Below are positions 7,440 to 11,875 of a stretch of 11,875 bases of DNA, in pieces (the stretch's first letter is position 1; each line of letters starts with the position of its first letter). Origin of the DNA: Spirochaetales bacterium. Lineage in GTDB: Bacteria > Spirochaetota > Spirochaetia > DSM-27196 > SLST01. The position numbers and the translations under genes are program-made. The stretch lies in contig DAOWMR010000040.1 of assembly GCA_030642995.1 (NCBI GenBank), positions 1 to 11,875 of the forward strand, written 5' to 3'. The notes beneath the pieces were generated by a model. It was not told the origin of the DNA. It saw only the letters and a program-made list of their open reading frames with translations, and ran no database searches.

Positions 7440-8585
7440 TCAGGAGAGCGGTGGTACATCAACCCACTTTCGCTCATTCCAGCTCCGGATACCGAGTTCG
7501 GCGAGTTGAACGCCTTTCGCACCCTCGAGAAGCGTCCACGGAAATGGCCCATCCGCAGCCACGTGCAGGAGAAAGAGCTCCCATTGTACCTTGAACGCAT
7601 TCTCGTTGTCGTCGCGCGTGGGCATCAGCTTCCAGTCTGCGTAGTAATCAATTGGGCTCTTGACGTCCGGGTTCCAGACCGGCTTGGGCGTCATGGCGTC
7701 CGACTGCACGTAGCATTCCCGGAGCCCGGCCACCGCGGTGCCCTGGGTACCGTCTACTTGAATGGTTAAGAGGTCGTCCCGCCGCACACGAACGTCCCAG
7801 GAGCTGTTGAACTGGCAGATCACGCCGTTCTCCAGCTCAAACGTGCCGTAGGCCGAGTCGTCCGCAGTACAGGTGTATTGCTTGCCGTTCTCGTCGATCC
7901 GCTCCGGCACGTGGGTGGCGCCGAGGGCAGAAAGGCGCGCAATGGGCCCAAAAAGATTGTCAATGACATACCGCCAGTGACAGAACATATCGATCATGAT
8001 CCCGCCGCCGTTTTCCTTTCGATAATTCCACGACGGCCGTTGGGTTGGTTGATGGACGCCATCGAAGACCCAGTACCCGAACTCCCCACGCACCGAGAGC
8101 ACGCGACCGAAGAAGCCGGTGTCCAGGAGATACTTCAGTTTCAGGAATCCGGGCAGCCACAGCTTGTCCTGGACCACTCCGTTCTTCACGCCGGCAGCCT
8201 TCGCGCTCTCCCACAATTTCATGGCATCCGACAGAGTAGTGGCAATCGGCTTCTCACAATAGATAGCTTTCCCGGCGGCAATCCCCTTGGCAACGCCATC
8301 CATTCGGATCTCCGTGGTGGCCGAATCGAAGTAGATTGCAGCGCTATCATCGGAGAGGGCCGAGTCCAGATTCGTCGTGTAGCGACTCACCCCGTGGGTC
8401 CCGGCAAGACGAGCGAGCTTTGCCTCATTCCTGCCGACAAGAATCGGCTCCGGGACGATCAGATCCCCGTCCGGGGTCGGAACGCCTCCCTGAGAGCGAA
8501 TTGCCAGAATGGATCTGATCAGGTGCTGATTGGTTCCCATTCTCCCGGTGACGCCGTTCATGATGACGCCTATCTGCTTTGCCAT
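7440..8585 (-). CDS. Gfo/Idh/MocA-family NAD(P)-dependent sugar oxidoreductase
   Basis: This 381-residue protein has an N-terminal Rossmann domain, with the nucleotide-binding turn modified to GVTGRMG (11-17), and the family hallmark C-E-K-P-I-A at 110-115, whose Lys112 is the usual catalytic lysine. The C-terminal alpha/beta domain carries G-G-G-I-M-I-D-M-F-C-H at 193-203, giving the expected Asp199 and His203 pair. The family oxidises or reduces sugar hydroxyls, often at C2 or C3. The G-V-T-G-R-M-G-T-N-Q-H-L start and the QDKLWLPGFLKL stretch mark a subgroup that I recall near TIM-barrel sugar isomerase genes in soil bacteria, with substrate unassigned. The start is firm: GGAGG at 8590-8594 lies four bases before the ATG. 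It probably acts in the cytosol with the neighbouring dehydrogenase and isomerase on the same compound. Confidence 0.9.
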   Translation of the reverse strand: MAKQIGVIMNGVTGRMGTNQHLIRSILAIRSQGGVPTPDGDLIVPEPILVGRNEAKLARLAGTHGVSRYTTNLDSALSDDSAAIYFDSATTEIRMDGVAKGIAAGKAIYCEKPIATTLSDAMKLWESAKAAGVKNGVVQDKLWLPGFLKLKYLLDTGFFGRVLSVRGEFGYWVFDGVHQPTQRPSWNYRKENGGGIMIDMFCHWRYVIDNLFGPIARLSALGATHVPERIDENGKQYTCTADDSAYGTFELENGVICQFNSSWDVRVRRDDLLTIQVDGTQGTAVAGLRECYVQSDAMTPKPVWNPDVKSPIDYYADWKLMPTRDDNENAFKVQWELFLLHVAADGPFPWTLLEGAKGVQLAELGIRSWNERKWVDVPPLS

Positions 8586-8615
8586 AGGTCCTCCATTTCT
8601 CCTAGATAGATCTCT

Positions 8616-9470
8616 TCAGACATGCTGCCCGTAGGCATCAACAATCCGGTCGATGTAGCCAATCTGATCCTGTGCCCAGTACTCGGTTGAGAAGACTTCA
8701 ACCTCGTTGAAGCCGTTGAATCCGGCGGCCTCTACCCATGAGCGGATCTGCGGTATCGGGATGCATCCTTCGCCCATGAGACCGCGATCGGTGAGAAGAT
8801 CTCTGGTTGGCGAACGCCAGTCGCACACGTGAAACGCAAATATGCGCTTCCCGCATCGTTCAATCTGTTCCTCAAGCTGCGGGTCCCACCAGACGTGGTA
8901 GACGTCCACGGCAACGCCGACCAGTTCGTGGTTGATCCGGTCGGTCAGATCGTTGGCCGATCGCATCGTGTTCACGGCACTTCGTGTGTCCGCGTACATC
9001 GGATGCAGCGGCTCAATGGCGAGTTGGACACCCAACTCCTCCGCCAGCGGCAGCACCGCTTCTATCCCGCCGACAATCTGATCACGCGCCGTCTCCAGTC
9101 TCACTGCCGGGTCGGCGCCACAGACCAGAACCACCATGGGAACGCCGATCGCCGCCGCCTCTCGAATCGCCGTCTCGTTGTCCGCCACTGCCACCGCCCG
9201 AGCGGCAGCATCCGGGCTGACGAAGAACCCGCCGCGACAGAGCGAAACCGGTGTCAGCCCGGCGTCCCGGATGCGATCTCCGACCGCCACGGGGTCCCGC
9301 CCTGAAAGCGCGTCACGCCAGACGGTGATGCCCGCAACTCCGGCGGCGGCGTACGCATCCACCCCCAACTCAATGGACAACGGACGGGTGGTGGCTGTGT
9401 GAATACACAGCTTGTCAGCCGGTGCGCTACCCATTGACGACCTTCTTTCGACCCACATCGGATTCGCCAT
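8616..9470 (-). CDS. Sugar phosphate isomerase/epimerase, TIM barrel (xylose isomerase-like)
   Basis: This 284-residue protein of the AP endonuclease 2/xylose isomerase-like fold has its four probable divalent-metal ligands in the usual places: Glu153 (LAIEPLHP), Asp189 (AVDVYHVWW), His214 (FAFHVCDW) and Glu258 (FNEVEVFS). Such enzymes isomerise or epimerise sugars, keto-sugars or inositol derivatives, and some act as lyases on 3-keto-glycosides, so the reaction cannot be fixed from sequence. I keep the ATG at 9470 because AGGAG at 9479-9483 precedes it by eight bases and overlaps the TAG of the upstream gene. An ATG at 9434, preceded by GAAGG, would remove 12 residues ahead of the first barrel strand (LCIHTAT) and is nearly as good. 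The gap to the next gene is 30 bases. Confidence 0.85.
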   Translation of the reverse strand: MANPMWVERRSSMGSAPADKLCIHTATTRPLSIELGVDAYAAAGVAGITVWRDALSGRDPVAVGDRIRDAGLTPVSLCRGGFFVSPDAAARAVAVADNETAIREAAAIGVPMVVLVCGADPAVRLETARDQIVGGIEAVLPLAEELGVQLAIEPLHPMYADTRSAVNTMRSANDLTDRINHELVGVAVDVYHVWWDPQLEEQIERCGKRIFAFHVCDWRSPTRDLLTDRGLMGEGCIPIPQIRSWVEAAGFNGFNEVEVFSTEYWAQDQIGYIDRIVDAYGQHV

Positions 9471-9481
9471 CGCCGTATCTC

Positions 9482-10264
9482 CTACAGCCGTGGAATGTGG
9501 AGACCACCGTCGGCATGGATGACGGTGCCTGCGCAGAAATCCAGATCGCCTCCCATGATGGCCTTTGTGACGCCACCGATGTCCGAAGGGGTTCCCCAGC
9601 GCCGTTGGGGAACGAGGCCGTCGGCGATGAGGGTTTCGTACTTTTCCTGTACGCCGGCGGTCATGTCAGTTGCCGTTATTCCGGGACGAATCTCATAGAC
9701 CAAGATGTTCTCTCCGGCGAGACGGGCGGCAAAGAGTTGTACCGCCATGGAGAGCCCCGCCTTGCTCACACAGTACTCGCCCCGCTGTATGGACGGCATC
9801 TCGGCACTCACCGACGTCACAAACACCACCCGGCGGGTCTCGCCGTCGTGCAGTTCCAGCCATCGTCGAGCCACGAGTTGGGTGAGGAAGTAGGGTCCGT
9901 AGAGGTTGACCTTCATGATCTCGTCAAAGACATCCTCATCGGCATCAATGATATCGTCCCGGCGTCGCGGAGCCATGCCCGCATTGTTCACCAGCCCATC
10001 CAGGCGACCGTACCGCTCGTCCACCTCGGCCACCAGGCGGGCGCGGTCCGCAGGGTCTGAGATGTCGGCCTGGAAGATGTCGTCCGACAGATCCACCGAC
10101 GGCGCAGCACGCTCGAGCGCCTGATGGCACCCAGCTGCCGTCTCCAGCGCCGCCTCTCGATTTCCGTTGTAGTGGACGGCCACTCGAAATCCCTCGGCGG
10201 CGAGTGTCAGCGAGATCCCCCGGCCGATTCCTCGGCTCGCCCCGGTCACCAGTACAACTTTCAT
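9482..10264 (-). CDS. Short-chain dehydrogenase/reductase, FabG-like, of a sugar cluster
   Basis: This 260-residue classical SDR binds nucleotide through TGASRGIG (7-14) and NNAG (93-96). Its catalytic tetrad is Asn120 (KVNLYGP), Ser151, Tyr164 and Lys168 (G-E-Y-C-V-S-K). The sequence around Y-C-V-S-K-A-G-L-S-M-A-V-Q-L-F-A-A-R-L, the P-Q-R-R-W-G-T-P segment and the IHADGGLHIPRL end match a subgroup commonly labelled 3-ketoacyl-ACP reductase (PRK12745-like, from memory). I think that label misleads here. The setting between a LacI-type regulator and sugar enzymes suggests a sugar or sugar-acid dehydrogenase, as in KduD-like SDRs. His31-Tyr32-Asn33 at the end of beta-strand 2, with no acidic residue there, leans toward NADP. 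The start is firm, preceded by GGGAGGAG at 10267-10274. It follows the regulator gene by 46 bases. Confidence 0.88.
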   Translation of the reverse strand: MKVVLVTGASRGIGRGISLTLAAEGFRVAVHYNGNREAALETAAGCHQALERAAPSVDLSDDIFQADISDPADRARLVAEVDERYGRLDGLVNNAGMAPRRRDDIIDADEDVFDEIMKVNLYGPYFLTQLVARRWLELHDGETRRVVFVTSVSAEMPSIQRGEYCVSKAGLSMAVQLFAARLAGENILVYEIRPGITATDMTAGVQEKYETLIADGLVPQRRWGTPSDIGGVTKAIMGGDLDFCAGTVIHADGGLHIPRL

Positions 10265-10310
10265 GTCTCCTCCCAGCCAGCATCCACCGGCACCGTATCC
10301 TCGGACCTTG

Positions 10311-11288
10311 TTACAGCGTTTCCCCCGGAAGCAAAGATCCCACTATCTTTCGTTCAATCCTGGCCGCAGTGCGCTCCACAATCATGCCGCAGAGCAGGTC
10401 TGCCGCCTGTCGACCGAGTTCCGCAACCGAGAGATCAACCGTGGCTATTGCCCGGGAGAACAACCCTCTCACCGGAGCTGCATCGTAACCGGTGATCCCC
10501 ACATCATCGGGAACACGGATCCCGAGTTGCGTCAGCCGATCGTACACGGCGGCCGCAACAAAATCGTTGACGCACATGAAGACGCGGAACCCATCCTCAT
10601 ACAAACCCGCAATAGCACCAGGCGTAATCTCCGTCACGGTCGGGAACCATCGAACCTCCGGCCCGGACCGGCCGTCGCCCGGTGACCGGACGGCACGGAC
10701 CCGATAATCCGCCACGGGCTTCGCATCCTCAACCGAAACGAAGCAAATCCGATCGTCGGGGCGACGACGATGAACGGCGGATAGCAGTCCGCGCATCCCG
10801 GCCACGGCATCATTCGCTACATAGCTGAACTGCTCATCCATCCGGTTGATGAGGACCGTCGGAATCCGCCGCTCCGATAGTACCGAACGCAGCCCCGGCG
10901 TCGCCGATGCGAAAGCGAGAATGCATCCGTCTATGTCACCCAGCTTCTTGGCAACGAGCGGGTCGATTGAATCGTTCAGGGACACAATGAGGTGAGTGCG
11001 AATGCTGCCGAAACCTGCCTGAATGCCGGAAAAAAGGGCGGCGGCGTCATAGAAGAGATGGGACTGCGGACGCTCGGCATGCGGGAGAAATACGACGATG
11101 TGGAGTATCGCGCGGGATGCATGCCGCTTGATTCGACGCGGAGAATAACCCAGCCGGTCGGCGACGGCCAGAACGTTGTGTGATGTCTCGCCGTTGACCA
11201 GGGCCGACCGGTTCAACGCCCGGGACACCGTGCTGGCGGAGGTTCCGGCCTCTCGTGCTATGTCGTAAATTGTGACGCGCTTCGGCAT
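10311..11288 (-). CDS. LacI-family transcriptional regulator of the sugar cluster
   Basis: This 325-residue repressor starts MPKRVTIYDIAREAGTSAST, a textbook LacI helix-turn-helix (about 5-25), and continues into a periplasmic-binding-protein-like sensor domain ending near G-I-T-G-Y-D-A-A-P and TVDLSVAELGRQAADLL. The frame extends five codons further to an ATG at 11303, but that codon lies inside the operator and at or before the predicted transcript start. I therefore use the ATG at 11288. No Shine-Dalgarno sequence precedes it and the predicted leader is only about 10-13 bases. The hinge helix is unusual: after YSP comes RRIKRHA, so the leucine that normally wedges into the operator centre is replaced by Ala. 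It probably represses its own gene and the four enzyme genes downstream in response to a pathway sugar. Confidence 0.9.
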   Translation of the reverse strand: MPKRVTIYDIAREAGTSASTVSRALNRSALVNGETSHNVLAVADRLGYSPRRIKRHASRAILHIVVFLPHAERPQSHLFYDAAALFSGIQAGFGSIRTHLIVSLNDSIDPLVAKKLGDIDGCILAFASATPGLRSVLSERRIPTVLINRMDEQFSYVANDAVAGMRGLLSAVHRRRPDDRICFVSVEDAKPVADYRVRAVRSPGDGRSGPEVRWFPTVTEITPGAIAGLYEDGFRVFMCVNDFVAAAVYDRLTQLGIRVPDDVGITGYDAAPVRGLFSRAIATVDLSVAELGRQAADLLCGMIVERTAARIERKIVGSLLPGETL

Positions 11289-11294
11289 TGTTTT

Positions 11295-11310
11295 TTGTTG
11301 CATGCAACAA
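11295..11310. promoter_or_regulatory. Perfect 16-bp palindromic operator, probable LacI-family site
   Basis: The sequence TTGTTGCATGCAACAA equals its own reverse complement with no mismatch. It overlaps four of six bases of the predicted -10 box and the expected transcription start, the classic position for repression by steric block. It lies directly upstream of the LacI-family gene, so autoregulation is the simplest reading. The centre is CATG rather than the CpG-centred form common for this family. Confidence 0.8.
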
Positions 11311-11335
11311 TAGCATGCCTTCGTCTCGCCGTCAA
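11307..11335 (-). promoter_or_regulatory. Sigma-70 type promoter for the regulator gene and sugar operon
   Basis: On the minus strand, -35 TTGACG (11335-11330) is separated by exactly 17 bases from -10 TATTGT (11312-11307). The match is five of six at -35 and four of six at -10. The expected start is about six to nine bases downstream, near 11301-11298, which leaves only about 10-13 bases before the ATG at 11288. It is the only convincing promoter in the window and lies in the gap between the GH13 and regulator genes. Confidence 0.75.
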
Positions 11336-11350
11336 GACACTGGAAGTGTC
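11336..11350 (-). other. Small perfect hairpin between the GH13 stop and the promoter
   Basis: The sequence is GACACT, a TCC loop, then AGTGTC on the minus strand: a perfect 6-bp stem with a 3-base loop. It ends one base before the -35 box and starts 19 bases after the GH13 stop. No T-run follows, so terminator function is doubtful. It could instead be a weak transcription barrier for GH13 or a binding site for another regulator. Confidence 0.35.
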
Positions 11351-11369
11351 ACTGAGCGTGGTTGTCGCG

Positions 11370-11875
11370 TCAGGCTGATGTCAACGAATACGTCACCAAC
11401 GACACACCCGGGGCGAGTGCCTGGTCCTGGATGTGCCTGCCACCTGACGGGATGAGGCCGGGAAGGCGCGGCCACGAATCATGCACACGTTCCGTACCGG
11501 TGAGATCAAGGATTACCGAGGAATGGCGCCGAACACCCCATTCTACTGCTACGGCAGTTGATCCAACGGCCCGGATAACGATCGTTTCTTGCCGTACGCC
11601 CCGTCTCACCGCCGCCAGCCGGGCCAACAGATCCGGCGCGATGCCGATCGCTGCCGCGGTGGGACCGGTGGCGGGGGGAATAGGAATTGGATCGGACTCA
11701 AAGAGGCTCGGTGTGTGCGTGAGACCAAGCTCTTGCCCGGCGTAGATGATCGCACCCCCCGGCGAGAGCATTGTCAACGCAAGCCAGGCTGGGAGAAGGT
11801 CGGGATCGATGTACGCCGCCGCCCGATCGTGGTCGTGGTTCTCGAGGAAGTGCGCGAAACCATGGTCGACAGGAA
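11370..11875 (-). CDS. GH13 alpha-amylase-family glycosidase, C-terminal part (5' end beyond window)
   Basis: The frame is open to the window edge and the first full codon is at 11873, so 167 residues are visible. HFLENHDHDR (visible residues 8-17) is GH13 conserved region IV, whose NHD includes the transition-state-stabilising Asp14. The segment S-P-G-G-A-I-I-Y-A-G-Q-E-L-G-L (37-51) is the strand and turn that follow in barrel enzymes acting on alpha-glucans or short alpha-glucosides. PSLFESDPI (55-63) is also typical, but the usual Asp-Trp after it is replaced by a Pro/Ala-rich stretch (PIPPATGPTAAA). The rest resembles a beta-sandwich C-terminal domain. The exact specificity cannot be read from this part. 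The gene ends 34 bases before the -35 box of the regulator promoter, so the regulator does not depend on its transcript. Confidence 0.85.
   Translation of the reverse strand, partial: PVDHGFAHFLENHDHDRAAAYIDPDLLPAWLALTMLSPGGAIIYAGQELGLTHTPSLFESDPIPIPPATGPTAAAIGIAPDLLARLAAVRRGVRQETIVIRAVGSTAVAVEWGVRRHSSVILDLTGTERVHDSWPRLPGLIPSGGRHIQDQALAPGVSLVTYSLTSA

Noticed and set aside
8570..8596. Eight-codon open frame (MEDLWQSR) overlapping the Gfo start, a possible leader peptide
   Set aside because: AGGAG lies only two bases before its ATG, too close for good initiation, and there is no attenuator-like structure. The overlap with the real GGAGG site explains the sequence.
7878..8609. Plus-strand open frame of 243 codons opposite the Gfo/Idh/MocA gene
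   Set aside because: A shadow of codon bias on a well-conserved minus-strand gene; no domain and no convincing ribosome binding site.
9422..10060. Plus-strand open frame of 212 codons opposite the isomerase and SDR genes
   Set aside because: It crosses two confidently identified minus-strand genes and their junction and has no recognisable motif.
10265..10310. Terminator or second operator between the regulator and SDR genes
   Set aside because: No inverted repeat, T-run or copy of the 16-bp palindrome is visible. The gap contains little beyond the strong ribosome binding site.

Overview
The window is a dense, one-sided stretch of bacterial chromosome. All eleven complete or nearly complete genes and both truncated end genes lie on the minus strand, so transcription runs from high to low coordinates. 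Base composition is moderately GC-rich. The host looks like a free-living spirochaete of the Spirochaeta type. This is inferred from protein flavour and from the order moxR, DUF58, BatD-like, batA, batB, TPR lipoprotein; nothing in the window proves it (about 0.6 confidence).

Region 1 (11875 to 11370) is the 3' end of a GH13 alpha-amylase-family gene. Region 2 (11369 to 11289) is the only real regulatory gap. It holds a near-consensus sigma-70 promoter with a perfect 16-bp palindrome over its -10 box, directly ahead of a LacI-family repressor gene. The spacing implies an almost leaderless repressor mRNA.

Region 3 (11288 to 6301) is a sugar-catabolic cluster: LacI-family regulator, FabG-like SDR dehydrogenase, TIM-barrel sugar isomerase/epimerase, Gfo/Idh/MocA dehydrogenase, and a PfkB kinase of the 2-keto-3-deoxygluconate type. 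Most genes have strong ribosome binding sites and gaps of 11 to 46 bases. The likely theme is oxidation, isomerisation and phosphorylation of a sugar or sugar acid. The substrate is not evident, and no transporter, dehydratase or aldolase is present.

Region 4 (6314 to 4992) is argJ (arginine biosynthesis), with no other arginine gene nearby. Its start probably overlaps the end of the kinase gene, and an 8-bp perfect hairpin lies in its 5' end.

Region 5 (4970 to 1) is a MoxR/Bat-type operon: MoxR AAA+ ATPase, DUF58 protein, a BatD-like single-pass membrane protein, two membrane-anchored von Willebrand A proteins (BatA- and BatB-like), and the start of a TPR lipoprotein. Several junctions are ATGA or TGATG overlaps, indicating translational coupling. 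The expected picture is a cytosolic AAA+ ATPase acting with three metal-binding (MIDAS) proteins, two of them membrane-anchored, plus envelope partners.

No gap over 300 bases lacks a gene. I saw no rRNA, tRNA, CRISPR array, insertion sequence or prophage. The most notable features are the promoter/operator architecture, the possibility that sugar-responsive control reaches argJ and the Bat genes, and the uncharacterised sugar pathway. I do not see a clearly novel defence or mobile system.
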